A DNA stretch of 37,084 nucleotides. Source: Myxococcaceae bacterium (lineage in GTDB: Bacteria; Myxococcota; Myxococcia; Myxococcales; Myxococcaceae). Shown piece after piece: positions 8,813 to 16,841 of the stretch. The notes beneath the pieces are model-generated. The model worked only from the letters and a program-made list of their open reading frames with translations. It ran no database searches and was not told the DNA's origin. Position numbers and translations under genes: made by a program. Position 1 is the first letter of the stretch. Each line of letters starts with the position of its first letter. The DNA lies in contig JAEUJP010000192.1 in NCBI GenBank assembly GCA_016793725.1, positions 1 to 37,084 of the forward strand, written 5' to 3'.

Positions 8813-9122
8813 GCCCGACGATCGCGACCAGCATCAGCACGAGGAAGAAGACGCGCGGCGCCGTCACGGGCTCGTCGAACAGCACGATGCCGAGCACCGC
8901 GGCGCCCGTCGCGCCGATGCCGACCCACACCGCGTAGGCCGTGCCGATCGGCAGCGTTCGTGCCGCCGTCGCCAGCAGGCCGACGCTGGTGACGAGCATC
9001 ACCACCGTGAGCACCGACGGCAGCGGCTTCGTGAAGCCCTGCGTGTACTTGAGCCCCACGGCCCAGCCCATCTCGAGAACGCCCGCCACCACCAGCAACA
9101 CCCAGCTCATCGACGCACTCAT
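8787..9122 (-). CDS. SMR transporter, SugE/Gdx-like (guanidinium exporter type)
   Basis: Small four-helix exporter of 111 residues from ATG 9122, chosen because GGAAAG lies 8 bases upstream; GTG 9131 and ATG 9110 are alternatives. The conserved membrane Glu is in VAGVLEMGWAVGLKYTQGF, and TLPIGTAYAVWVGIGATGAA and DEPVTAPRVFF are typical of the family. GLKYTQGF and the AVWVGIGA helix resemble SugE/Gdx, which export guanidinium, more than EmrE/QacE multidrug pumps. It works as an antiparallel dimer. I see no guanidine riboswitch in the 142 bases upstream. The 3' end overlaps MATE on the opposite strand by 26 bases. Confidence 0.9.
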   Translation of the reverse strand: MSASMSWVLLVVAGVLEMGWAVGLKYTQGFTKPLPSVLTVVMLVTSVGLLATAARTLPIGTAYAVWVGIGATGAAVLGIVLFDEPVTAPRVFFLVLMLVAIVGLKATAPVR

Positions 9123-9264
9123 GGAGCTCACTTTCCACCGAGCGTCGTCGTGCTTGACCGGGTACGGCGCGTCTCGTCCGGGTCGGGGCGGCTCACCACG
9201 AGCCGGCCAACGCCCGCTTCATATCGTCGCGCCGCGGGCCGCGCCATGTGGCAGGGTGCCGACC
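9123..9264. promoter_or_regulatory. Divergent region, SMR gene/HEAT gene
   Basis: 142 bases separate the two starts and should contain both promoters. The only clear elements are ribosome-binding sequences: GGAAAG before the SMR start and GGCAGGG (9250-9256) before the HEAT start. I see no riboswitch-like fold by eye. Confidence 0.35.
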
Positions 9265-11028
9265 GTGTTCGGTTGGCTGCGAAAGCTGTTCGAGCCGCCG
9301 CGCGCACCTTCGGTGGTGACGGTCGCGGCCGTACCCAGCGCCGACGCGCCGCTGCCGACCACGACCGCCGAGCTCATCACCGTGCTGCTCGAGAGCACGA
9401 GCGAAGCCCGGCGCGTGAAGGCGGCGAACGCGCTGAGCGAGAAGCTGCCGCACGACCGAAACCTCATCGTGCCGGCGCTGGTGAAGGCCACCCACGAGTC
9501 GTCGGCCGCCGTTCGCCGCGCCGCCCGCGCGCCGATGTCTCACGGGCGCATCGGCGCGGCTCTGCCCGGCGTCGTCGAGGCGCTGCGCGAAGGGCTCGAC
9601 GAGGCCGACGCGAGCGACCGCGCCGGAGTCATCGCAGCGCTCGGCTCTTTGACCGGCTACTCCGACGACTTCTTCGCCGACATGAACCGGTGCCTCGGTG
9701 ACGGCGACAAGGGCGTGAGGTCATCGGCCGCGTATTACCTGGCCGAGTTCCTGGGCCGAGGCCGTGCGCCGACCGAGGTGATGTGGGCGGCGCTCGAAGA
9801 CCCCTCGCCCGAGGTGCGCCGGTACCTGATGCGTGGCCTGGGCCGGCACACCCCGGGCGACGCGCGCGTGCAGGCGGTGGTGCTCGAGGTGCTGCGCCAC
9901 GCCGATGCCCGGCCGTACCAGCTCGATGCGGCGGTCGAGGTCGTGACCCGGTTGCCCGAAGACGGCGCGGCAGCGCTGCTCGATCGCGCAGCGCTGCCCG
10001 ATGATCACCCCGGCCGCGTTCGCGTCGCGGCGATTCGCACCCACTTCCCTGCTCTCGCCGCGCGCGGTGTCGAAGAGCTCGAAGCGCTGCTCGCCGGCTC
10101 CGAGCTGCAGCGCGTGCTCGCCCTCGGCGCCGCGCCGAAGGTGCGCCCGCGCCTCGATGTGCACGTGCTGCGCGCAGCGGCGCCGGCGATGAGCGCGCCG
10201 GTGCGTGCGGCCGCGCTCCGTGCTGCGCGCGAGCTGCAGCTCCCGGCCGGGCAGCGCCTCGAGCTCGTGCGCGCGAGCATCGATTCGGGTGAGGGCGCCG
10301 TGCGCCGGGCGTCGCACGACCTGCTCGGCACGCTCAGCCACGAGCGCACCGCCGACGTGCTCGAGCTGTGCGTCGCGCGGCTCGACAGTCGAGACTCCGA
10401 CGAGCTCGCGCGCATTCTCGGCTGGCTCGGGTCTCGCGCCGAGCCCGCGGTGCCGAAGCTCGTCGCACGGCTCGAGCAGCGGCCCACGTCGACGCTCGCG
10501 TACGCGCTCGGCTCCATCGGCTCTTCGGCGCGGCCCGCGGTGGCTGCGTTGGCGAGGCTCGCCCTTGCGGGCTCCGAGGCGTACGTGCGCAGCACGGCCG
10601 TCGAGGCGCTCTGCCGCATCGGGCTCGGTCAGCCCGGCCACGACGTGCTCGCGCTCGTGCTGAAGCTCGCCGCCGGCGACGACGCGAAGCTGCGCGACGG
10701 CGCGCTGTCGGCGCTCGAGACGGTCGAGGCTCCGGCGCCGCCGCAGGTGCGCGACGCGCTGATGCAGAGCGTCGTGAAAGAAGAGGGTCTGCCCGACGTG
10801 CGGCGGCGGCGCGTCGCGCGTCTCGCGACGCTGGGGCCCGAGGTGACCCCCGCGCTGGTGCGCGCGCTCGAAGACCGCGACGAGCAGGTCGCCGCCGAGG
10901 CGCTGCGCGCGTTCGAGCGCATGGGCGACGAGGCGGTGCCCGAGCTTCAGCGCATGCGCGACGACCCGGCGTGTACCGACGGGCCACGCGCCGCGTTCGT
11001 GCTCGACCACCTCGCGAGGCGGCGCTGA
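9265..11028 (+). CDS. HEAT-repeat protein
   Basis: About 587 residues starting at GTG 9265 (VFGWLRKLFEPP), chosen because GGCAGGG lies 8 bases upstream; GTG 9256 is possible. From about residue 40 on, the protein is a run of paired helices of about 30 residues with the HEAT/PBS-lyase pattern, for example DPSPEVRRYLMRGLGR, SSAAVRRAARAP, ALGSIGSSARPAVAALARL and DRDEQVAAEALRAFERMGDE. No signal peptide, membrane segment or catalytic motif is visible. HEAT solenoids are protein-binding scaffolds; the partner is unknown. Transcribed alone, divergent from the SMR gene. Confidence 0.85.
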   Translation: MFGWLRKLFEPPRAPSVVTVAAVPSADAPLPTTTAELITVLLESTSEARRVKAANALSEKLPHDRNLIVPALVKATHESSAAVRRAARAPMSHGRIGAALPGVVEALREGLDEADASDRAGVIAALGSLTGYSDDFFADMNRCLGDGDKGVRSSAAYYLAEFLGRGRAPTEVMWAALEDPSPEVRRYLMRGLGRHTPGDARVQAVVLEVLRHADARPYQLDAAVEVVTRLPEDGAAALLDRAALPDDHPGRVRVAAIRTHFPALAARGVEELEALLAGSELQRVLALGAAPKVRPRLDVHVLRAAAPAMSAPVRAAALRAARELQLPAGQRLELVRASIDSGEGAVRRASHDLLGTLSHERTADVLELCVARLDSRDSDELARILGWLGSRAEPAVPKLVARLEQRPTSTLAYALGSIGSSARPAVAALARLALAGSEAYVRSTAVEALCRIGLGQPGHDVLALVLKLAAGDDAKLRDGALSALETVEAPAPPQVRDALMQSVVKEEGLPDVRRRRVARLATLGPEVTPALVRALEDRDEQVAAEALRAFERMGDEAVPELQRMRDDPACTDGPRAAFVLDHLARRR

Positions 11029-11257
11029 CGGCGACGCTCGACTCGATTCTGAAGAAGAAGCTCGACTGGGAGTCAGGCGACCCTCACCCGTGCACCTTGG
11101 GCCGGGCCAATTGCCGGCTGTGGCTCAGCGAATGCACGGCTCGGTCTTGTCGGTGCGCTCGGCGATGACGACACGGTCGCGAAGCCTGCGGTGACGCGAC
11201 CGAGCGTGCCGCGGCCGCGGCCGTCTTCAGGCTGAACGGCTCACGCGACGGTGAAGC
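11029..11257. other. Intergenic region with coding-like debris
   Basis: This 229-base gap between the HEAT gene and the proline-rich membrane gene has no intact gene. Its minus-strand half (11125-11230) reads like a gene end in two frames. It also holds the perfect 14-base palindrome GCCGCGGCCGCGGC at 11208-11221, which may be only a by-product of the GC-rich debris. Confidence 0.4.
11125..11230 (-). pseudogene. Possible 3' remnant of a lost gene, frameshifted
   Basis: On the minus strand one frame reads DGRGRGTLGRVTAGFATV and then, after a one-base shift near 11163-11175, a second frame reads VIAERTDKTEPCIR followed by TGA at 11125-11127. Both pieces show the strong G/C third-position bias of real genes, while the other frames there do not. 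There is no start codon and only about 100 bases remain. It lies just beyond the stop of the upstream co-directional gene. I do not recognise the family; it may be decay or chance. Confidence 0.3.
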
Positions 11258-11956
11258 TCAGAACGTACCGCTGAAGCCGATCATCGCGGTCGTGCCGCCG
11301 CGACCGTTCAGCGACGGCAGCACTGCGACGGTCGGCATGACGCGCGGCGTGGTCGGGTCTGGAGCATCGGCCATCGCGGCGACGTCGTCGGCCTCGTTCG
11401 CAGAGAACCACGCATCGAGCCCGAAGCAGGCGAGGGCGCCGGCGCCGACCAGGCCCCCCAAGAACGTGGTGACCGGCCAGCCGCCGAGCACCGAGATGAG
11501 CTGCATGCCGAGGCCGACGCCGTACCCGATCCACCCGCCGATGCGCAGGCCTCTGATGCCGGTGATGCTCTTCGTCCACCGGGCGCTGTTGCCGCCGACG
11601 TACACCACGGGGCCCGCCGCGCCGGTGAGCAACGCCGCCAGCACCATCAGGCCGCTGCCTGCTCCGTAGAACTCGATGCCGAAGCCGTTGTCGATGAAGC
11701 CGCTGCCGATCGCAGTCGAGACGATGCCGAGCGTCAGCACGCCGAGGCCCACACCCCAGCCGATGTACGCCGCCGGCCGCGCCCAGTTCGTGCGCGGCTT
11801 CGCCTCGACCGGCGTGCTGTCACCCGGCGGCGGAGGCGGGTTGTCGGTCGCCGCAGGCGCATCGCTCGACGGCGGGGGAGGCGGCGGAGGCGGCGGTGGG
11901 TCGCTGGCGAGCGCGGGCACGGCGCTCAGAGCAAGCAAGCAGAGAATGAGTCGCAT
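11258..11956 (-). CDS. Proline-rich multi-pass membrane protein, unknown function
   Basis: 232 residues from ATG 11956 (MRLILCLLALSAVPALAS), a good signal peptide with cleavage near ALA-S; an in-frame ATG at 11968 would add four residues and weaken it. After cleavage comes a low-complexity stretch with ten successive prolines and a second run of five, then four glycine-rich hydrophobic segments (around IGWGVGLGVLTLGIVSTAIG, GLMVLAALLTGAAGPVVYVG, IGYGVGLGMQLISVLGG, FLGGLVGAGALACFGLDAW). It ends with IGFSGTF, where a terminal aromatic residue is seen, but the body is helical and not a beta barrel. Likely an envelope protein; the role is unknown. Confidence 0.7.
   Translation of the reverse strand: MRLILCLLALSAVPALASDPPPPPPPPPPSSDAPAATDNPPPPPGDSTPVEAKPRTNWARPAAYIGWGVGLGVLTLGIVSTAIGSGFIDNGFGIEFYGAGSGLMVLAALLTGAAGPVVYVGGNSARWTKSITGIRGLRIGGWIGYGVGLGMQLISVLGGWPVTTFLGGLVGAGALACFGLDAWFSANEADDVAAMADAPDPTTPRVMPTVAVLPSLNGRGGTTAMIGFSGTF
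11871..11900 (-). repeat. GGN/CCN tract coding polyproline
   Basis: Ten GGN triplets on the plus strand encode ten Pro in the membrane protein. Such a tract can change length by slippage and normally needs EF-P for smooth translation. Confidence 0.6.
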
Positions 11957-12043
11957 GACGCCGCACATTAGTGCAGGAACCCCAGGCCGCCGAAGAAAGC
12001 TTCGCGCCTCTGGCGCGGAAACGGGAGCGCAGCGACCACGCCC

Positions 12044-12625
12044 TCAGCGCTTGAGCCGCGCGAGCTCTTCTTCGAGGCGCTGCACCTGCTCGCTCAGCCT
12101 GGCGGTGCGCTCGGTGACCTTGTCGTCGATGAGCTCCTGCAGCACCTCGAGGTCGCTCTGTTGCCGAATGAGCAGGTCGTCGCGCTTCTTCAGCTCGCCG
12201 CGCATCTCGCGCAAGAGCCGCGCGAACGTGTCGCGCTGAAACACCACCTGCTGCTGCTCGACGGCTCGCGCCACCTTCTGCGCTACGAGCGGCAGGTCGT
12301 GAAACGGCTTCTCGAGATAGTCGACCGCCCCCATGCGCATCGCTGCGAGAATCGAGTCGTACGAGGGGAAGCCCGTCATCACGATGCACGCGCAGTACGG
12401 GTGCAGCCGGCGCGCCTCGGCGATGACGTCGAGCCCGCTCTTGTCGGGCAGGTTCTTGTCGACCATTGCGCAGCCGTAGCTGTTCTCGTTCAGCAGCGTG
12501 ATGGCGTCGTTCGCACACGTCGCGGTGGCGACCTGCAGGTTCTGGCGGCGCAACATCAGCTCCAGCAGCTCGATGACCGACGGCTCGTCGTCCACCACCA
12601 GAACGGCGTTCGATAAAGAAGCCAT
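12044..12625 (-). CDS. Response regulator with C-terminal coiled coil
   Basis: 193 residues from ATG 12625. The receiver domain covers about 6-122: VVDDEP acidic pocket (Asp12, Asp13), phosphoacceptor Asp56 in AMVDKNLPDKSG, Thr84 in VMTGFP and Lys106 in LEKPF, all intact. After it there is no DNA-binding or enzymatic domain; residues from about 120 to the end (RGELKKRDDLLIRQQSDLEV, RTARLSEQVQRLEEELARL) form a heptad-like coiled coil, probably for dimerisation or partner binding. The cognate kinase is not adjacent. A GAGGCGAG stretch sits just before the ATG. It is divergent from the PEGA gene with only 29 bases between starts. Confidence 0.9.
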   Translation of the reverse strand: MASLSNAVLVVDDEPSVIELLELMLRRQNLQVATATCANDAITLLNENSYGCAMVDKNLPDKSGLDVIAEARRLHPYCACIVMTGFPSYDSILAAMRMGAVDYLEKPFHDLPLVAQKVARAVEQQQVVFQRDTFARLLREMRGELKKRDDLLIRQQSDLEVLQELIDDKVTERTARLSEQVQRLEEELARLKR

Positions 12626-12654
12626 CTCGCCTCGCTCATACTAGAAATCACCGC

Positions 12655-12966
12655 ATGGTGACTCTCGCACTCGCCGCCCTGCTCGCCGCTGGTGGCCCCG
12701 CGCAGCTCACGCTCGAGGTGAAGCCCGATGCCGCCGTCGTGAAGGTCGACGGCAAGAAGGTCGGCACCGGCGCCAAGCCCATCACGGTGAAGCTCGCTCC
12801 CGGCAAGCACGCGATTCGCTGCGAGCTGAAGGGCGACGCCACCAACGACGAGATCGTGCTGAAGGCCGGCGAGAAGAAGATCTGGAAGTGGGAGTTCACC
12901 GGCCACGAGCCGACCCCGTCGACCACCGAGCCCATCGTCCCCCAAGGCGAAGAGGCCCCGAAGTAG
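12655..12966 (+). CDS. Small exported PEGA-domain protein
   Basis: 103 residues from ATG 12655. The head MVTLALAALLAAGGPA acts as a signal peptide. The mature part is one PEGA domain: LTLEVKPDAAVVKVDGKKVG, then ITVKLAPGKHAIRCELKG and KKIWKWEF. PEGA domains are beta-sandwich surface or periplasmic modules often attached to kinases and peptidases in myxobacteria; standing alone it may bind cell-wall or protein partners. The tail is Pro/Thr/Glu-rich. No obvious ribosome binding site precedes it. Confidence 0.8.
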   Translation: MVTLALAALLAAGGPAQLTLEVKPDAAVVKVDGKKVGTGAKPITVKLAPGKHAIRCELKGDATNDEIVLKAGEKKIWKWEFTGHEPTPSTTEPIVPQGEEAPK

Positions 12967-13004
12967 CTGGTGCCCGTTCAGCCTTCGGACAGATTCCAGG
13001 TCGG

Positions 13005-14582
13005 CTACCGTCGCTCGAAGCGCACGAAGTAGTTCTTCACCGCCGCGTCGAGCAGGCTGCGTGTGAGCCGCGGCTGCTCGCCTCGATAGTGCGCGATGTC
13101 GATGACCTGCTCGAGCAGGTCGCGGGGCTGGCAGCCCGCGAAGTGGCGGTGGCCCTGCTTGTAGTGCGCATCGATGAGGTACTGCACCAGGTTCGCGTCG
13201 TACGGCACGTTACGCTTGCGGCACACCCTCTCGAAGATGGCGTGAAACTGATCATCGTCGGGCGCCTGCACCTCGAGCTTGTAGCGAACGCGCCGCAAGA
13301 ACGCGTCGTCGACGAGATCGGCCGGGTCGAGGTTCGTCGAGAAGGCCACGAAGCAGTCGAACGGCACCTTCAGCTTCTTGCCGGTGTGCATCGTCAGGTA
13401 GTCGACGTCGTTCTCGAGAGGCACGATCCACCGGTTGAGCAGGTCTTTCGGCGACACCTTCTGCCGGCCGAAGTCGTCGATGAGCAGCATGCCGTTCATC
13501 GCCTTCAGCTGAAACGGAGCTTCGTAGTAGCGAACCTCGGGCGTCCAGATGAGGTCGAGCGTCTGCAGCGTCAGCTCGCCGCCCACCACCACCAGCGGCC
13601 GCTTGCACCGCACCCAGCGCGTGTCGTGCGCCTGTGAGCCCGGGTCGTCGCCCCGCGGCTCGTGCAGCGTCTCGTCGTAGATTCTGATGATGAAGTCGTC
13701 GACCAGCACCGCGTGCGGCACGTAGATGTCGCCGTCGTAGCAGCCGATCAGGCTCTGACAGATCGCCGTCTTGCCGTTGCCCGGCGCACCATAGAAGAAC
13801 ACCGCCCGCCCCGAGTTCATCGCCGGCCCCAGGCCGTCGAAGATGTAGTCCTTCACGATCAGGTCGCCGAACTGGCCTTCCATCTTCGCGCGGGTGATGC
13901 GGCTCCCGCGGCTGCTCTGCGCCGCCACCGCCTCGAACCAGTCTTCGAGCCGCACCGGCGCCGGCCCGTTGTAACGGTTGCGCTCGAGAATCTGCTTGAT
14001 GAGGTCGGTCGCGAACGTCGTCAGCTGAAACACCATCGTCGACTTGCCGACGCCCAGACCGCCGCCGCCCTTCAGGTCGATGTACTTCTGCTTGCGCAGC
14101 CCTTCGATGGCCTCGTCGACGATGACGCTCGGCAGCTTGACGCGGCTCGCGATCTCACCTCCCCGCAGGTCACCCGCGAAGAAGAGCGCCTTCAGAATCA
14201 GCTCCTCGACCATCGACTGGTTCAGCCCCGTGTCGCCCAGCGTGCGCGGCTGCGGAGGGAAGAACCGCGGCGGCAGCGGCTTCGCCTGCGCCCGCGCCGG
14301 CGGCGCCGACGGTCGCGCTCCCGGCGGTGGCCCCACCGGCGGCGTCGACATCGGCGGCGGCGAAGGTGGGGTCGACGCGGGCGGCGGCGGAGGAGGCTGG
14401 TAGTCGCGCGGCAGCGGGTTCGTCTGCGTCACCGCGCGGCGCTGCGGCAGCGGCTGCGTCACCGGCGCCGTGCGCATCGGCACCGGGCCCTGGTGGGCAT
14501 CGGGCGTGCGAATACCGGAGTGGCTGGTCGGCTCATCGCCGAACTCGTCGTCGGGCTCTGGGAGGTTGGGGGGGCGAGGCAT
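13005..14582 (-). CDS. AAA+ ATPase with proline-rich N-terminus and winged-helix-like domain
   Basis: 525 residues from ATG 14582. Residues 1-115 are disordered and Pro-rich (six Pro at 63-68, PPSPPPMSTPPVGPPPGARP). Residues 116-195 look like a winged-helix domain (LNQSMVEELILKALFFAGDL, IASRVKLPSVIVDEAIEGLR). The AAA+ core follows: Walker A GAPGNGKT (265-272), Walker B MLLIDDFG (365-372), sensor 1 FVAFSTNLDP with Asn417, and a candidate arginine finger in FLRRVRY. No signal peptide. Proteins of this layout are widespread in delta-proteobacteria with poorly defined roles; an adaptor or remodelling function is my inference. It reads in the same direction as the EEP-family gene, which lies 42 bases downstream of it. 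Confidence 0.85.
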   Translation of the reverse strand: MPRPPNLPEPDDEFGDEPTSHSGIRTPDAHQGPVPMRTAPVTQPLPQRRAVTQTNPLPRDYQPPPPPPASTPPSPPPMSTPPVGPPPGARPSAPPARAQAKPLPPRFFPPQPRTLGDTGLNQSMVEELILKALFFAGDLRGGEIASRVKLPSVIVDEAIEGLRKQKYIDLKGGGGLGVGKSTMVFQLTTFATDLIKQILERNRYNGPAPVRLEDWFEAVAAQSSRGSRITRAKMEGQFGDLIVKDYIFDGLGPAMNSGRAVFFYGAPGNGKTAICQSLIGCYDGDIYVPHAVLVDDFIIRIYDETLHEPRGDDPGSQAHDTRWVRCKRPLVVVGGELTLQTLDLIWTPEVRYYEAPFQLKAMNGMLLIDDFGRQKVSPKDLLNRWIVPLENDVDYLTMHTGKKLKVPFDCFVAFSTNLDPADLVDDAFLRRVRYKLEVQAPDDDQFHAIFERVCRKRNVPYDANLVQYLIDAHYKQGHRHFAGCQPRDLLEQVIDIAHYRGEQPRLTRSLLDAAVKNYFVRFERR

Positions 14583-14624
14583 GAGGCCCGTTCGAGCCTA
14601 GACCACGCGCGCAGCGGTGAGGAG

Positions 14625-15308
14625 TCACACTTCCAGCTCCGCCACGATCGGCAGGTGGTCTGACGCGACCCGCGCCGCCCTCGAGCGGTACGCGCCGTAT
14701 CGCGCCAGCGCCCGTGGCGGGTGCACCCACACCCGGTCGAGCGCGAACACCGGCAGCCACGCCGGCCACGTTCTCACGTACCGCGACGGCCCGAACCGCC
14801 GGTGCAACCACCGCAGCGGCCGCCCCGCCAGAAACCACTCGTTGAAGTCACCCAGCAGCACCGTGACGCTCCGCTCGTCGTACGCCACCTGGTTCAAGAT
14901 CAGCTTCACCTGAAACCGCCGCTCACCCGGCCTCAAGCCCAGGTGCGTCGCCACCACGCGCAGCGGCTGCCCCGGCGTGCCCAGCCTCAGGTCGACTGCC
15001 GTGCGCGGCTCCCGCTCTTCGAAGTCGAGGCAGATGCGCCGCGCCGTCAGAATCGGCAGCCGCGTCAGCACCACGTTGCCGTGCCGCACCCCATCGCGCC
15101 GCGAGATGGGCGCCGTGAACGCCTCGTACCCCGGCATCGCGGCGAGCAGCTCCGAGATGTCGTCGGTCGCGTCGGGGAACGCCACCTCTTGCAGCGCGAT
15201 GACGTCGGCATTCAGCGCCAGCATCACGCTCGCCGCCCGCCCCACATCGCGCACGCCGTCGCTGCCGACGAAGCCGTGAACGTTGTACGAGGCGACCGTC
15301 ACCTTCAC
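14625..15308 (-). CDS. Endonuclease/exonuclease/phosphatase (EEP) family protein
   Basis: About 227 residues from GTG 15308; AGG lies a few bases upstream, and GTG 15302 or 15350 are alternatives. The EEP motifs are all present: VASYNVHGF with the metal-site Asn, ALQEV with the catalytic Glu, GNVVLTR, VVATHLGL with a His, VLLGDFNEW with Asp/Asn, LDRVWVHP and the terminal ASDHLPIVAEL. The family hydrolyses phosphodiesters of DNA, RNA, lipids or sphingomyelin using Mg2+; substrate is not evident. No signal peptide from the chosen start. The gene is divergent from the single-domain receiver at 15412 and is followed 42 bases downstream, in the opposite sense of coordinates, by no overlap with the AAA+ gene start at 14582. 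Confidence 0.88.
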   Translation of the reverse strand: MKVTVASYNVHGFVGSDGVRDVGRAASVMLALNADVIALQEVAFPDATDDISELLAAMPGYEAFTAPISRRDGVRHGNVVLTRLPILTARRICLDFEEREPRTAVDLRLGTPGQPLRVVATHLGLRPGERRFQVKLILNQVAYDERSVTVLLGDFNEWFLAGRPLRWLHRRFGPSRYVRTWPAWLPVFALDRVWVHPPRALARYGAYRSRAARVASDHLPIVAELEV

Positions 15309-15411
15309 GCCCTGCTTTCGTAGTGGCCGCCCCCACCCGGCGCACGTCACCGTTCGGTGACGGCCCGACCTACACCGGGGCGACGCTGAAGAGATTCGCT
15401 ACGGTGACCGG

Positions 15412-15786
15412 GTGGGTGACTCCCTGGTGATGGTCGTCGACGACGACCCCGACATTCGTGAAGGGCTTCAAGACCTGCTCGTCGACGACGGGTTCAAGGT
15501 CGCCATCGCGAAGCACGGCCGTGACGCGCTCGACCAGCTCGAAGGGGGCGTTCACCCCGGCCTCATCGTGCTCGACCTGATGATGCCCGTGATGGACGGG
15601 TACGAGTTCTACCGCCGCTGGGCCGAAGACCCCGAGCTCAAGCGCATACCGCTGCTCGTCGTCTCTGCGAGCCAGGTTCGCGAGGCGCACAAGCAGTTCG
15701 CCGAGGCCACCGCATTCATGAGCAAGCCGCTCGAGGTCGATCGGTTCCTCGCCGTCGTCGAGAAGAGTGTCTTCAAGCCGAGCTGA
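15412..15786 (+). CDS. Single-domain response regulator (receiver only)
   Basis: 124 residues from GTG 15412. A complete receiver: VVDDDP acidic pocket, phosphoacceptor Asp55 in IVLDLMMP, Ser85 in VVSAS, Lys105 in MSKPLEV. There is no output domain, so it acts as a phosphate shuttle or by protein contact. It is convergent with cheB (11 bases between stops) and so not part of the che operon, but its position beside it suggests it could be another target or phosphate sink of the CheA-type kinase. That link is inference. Confidence 0.9.
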   Translation: MGDSLVMVVDDDPDIREGLQDLLVDDGFKVAIAKHGRDALDQLEGGVHPGLIVLDLMMPVMDGYEFYRRWAEDPELKRIPLLVVSASQVREAHKQFAEATAFMSKPLEVDRFLAVVEKSVFKPS

Positions 15787-15797
15787 TCCGCTCCACG

Positions 15798-16841
15798 TCA
15801 CAGCTGGCGCAGAATCACCTCGGCCATGCGCTCGAGCGGCGCCGACCCCTGCGACAACCCGGCCTCTTTCACCGCGCGCGGCATGCCGTACACCACGCAG
15901 CTCGACTCGGCTTCGTTCAGCACCACGCCGCCCGCCTCGACGACCGCCCGCGAGCCCTCGAGCCCGTCGTCGCCCATGCCGGTCAGCACGACGCCGATGA
16001 CGCCGCGCCCGCAGGCCTTCGCCGCGCTCCCGAACAGCACGTTCACCGACGGGTGATACAGCGTGTCGCGGGGCGCTCGCGTCACGCGCGCACCCAGCCG
16101 CTCACCCTGACGCTCGATGACGAGGTGTTGCCCGCCGCGCGCCAGCACTGCGACCCCCGGCACCAGCTCGATGCCGTCGGTCGCTTCGACCACGGCGAGC
16201 TTCGACGCCGAAGCGAGGCGCGCCGCCAGCGCCCCCGTGTACTCACCCGGGATGTGCAGCGCGATGACGACCGGCAGCGGGAAGTTGGCCGGCAGCCGCG
16301 GCATCAGCGTCGCCAGCGCCTGCGGCCCACCCGTCGACGTGCCGATGGCCAGGAGCGACCGCGTCGTCGCGAGCCTCGCGTCGAGCGCCAGAGCCGCCGA
16401 CTCGGCCACCGGCGCCGGCGCCCGCACCGGCCGCGCCGCCACCGCCTCGAGCACCACCTTCGTCAGCGGCGCCGCCAGCTCGTACATGCGGTCGGTCGCC
16501 AGCGCCGTCGGCTTCTTCACCACGTCGAACGCGCCCAGCGCGAGCGCCTCGATCACCGCCTCGCTGTCGTGGTCAGAGAAGCTCACCACCACCACGTGCG
16601 GCCGATCGGGCAGGTTCTTCAGCTCGCGCAAGAGGCCGACCCCGTCGAGCTCGGGCATCACGAGGTCGAGGCACACCACGTCTGGCTTCAGCTCTGCGAT
16701 GCGCTCGAGGGCCTCGAGCCCATCGCGTGCGAAGCCCACCAGCTCGAGCTCGGGCACCCGCGACAGCACCTCGCGCAGCACCTTGCGTGCGAACGCCGAG
16801 TCGTCGACCACGAGCACCTTCGCTCGCCCGCCGCCCGTCAC
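15798..16841 (-). CDS. cheB: CheB: receiver-methylesterase
   Basis: 347 residues from GTG 16841, which overlaps the cheR stop (GTGA). The receiver is N-terminal: VVDDSAFARK, phosphoacceptor Asp59 in VCLDLVMPELDG, Lys110 in VKKP. A linker of about 40 residues leads to the methylesterase domain with catalytic Ser169 in GTSTGGP, His196 in ALHIPGEYTG (usually QHMP) and Asp292 in LTGMGDDG. The enzyme removes methyl groups or deamidates Gln in the receptor helices, with activity raised by phosphorylation from CheA. Last gene of the chemosensory operon. Confidence 0.95.
   Translation of the reverse strand: MTGGGRAKVLVVDDSAFARKVLREVLSRVPELELVGFARDGLEALERIAELKPDVVCLDLVMPELDGVGLLRELKNLPDRPHVVVVSFSDHDSEAVIEALALGAFDVVKKPTALATDRMYELAAPLTKVVLEAVAARPVRAPAPVAESAALALDARLATTRSLLAIGTSTGGPQALATLMPRLPANFPLPVVIALHIPGEYTGALAARLASASKLAVVEATDGIELVPGVAVLARGGQHLVIERQGERLGARVTRAPRDTLYHPSVNVLFGSAAKACGRGVIGVVLTGMGDDGLEGSRAVVEAGGVVLNEAESSCVVYGMPRAVKEAGLSQGSAPLERMAEVILRQL

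Noticed and set aside
9123..9264. Guanidine riboswitch upstream of the SugE-like gene
   Set aside because: No paired-stem pattern typical of the known guanidine riboswitch classes could be seen.
11208..11221. 14-base palindrome GCCGCGGCCGCGGC as an operator
   Set aside because: It is all G/C in a GC-rich fragment that codes Gly/Arg in one frame, so chance is likely.
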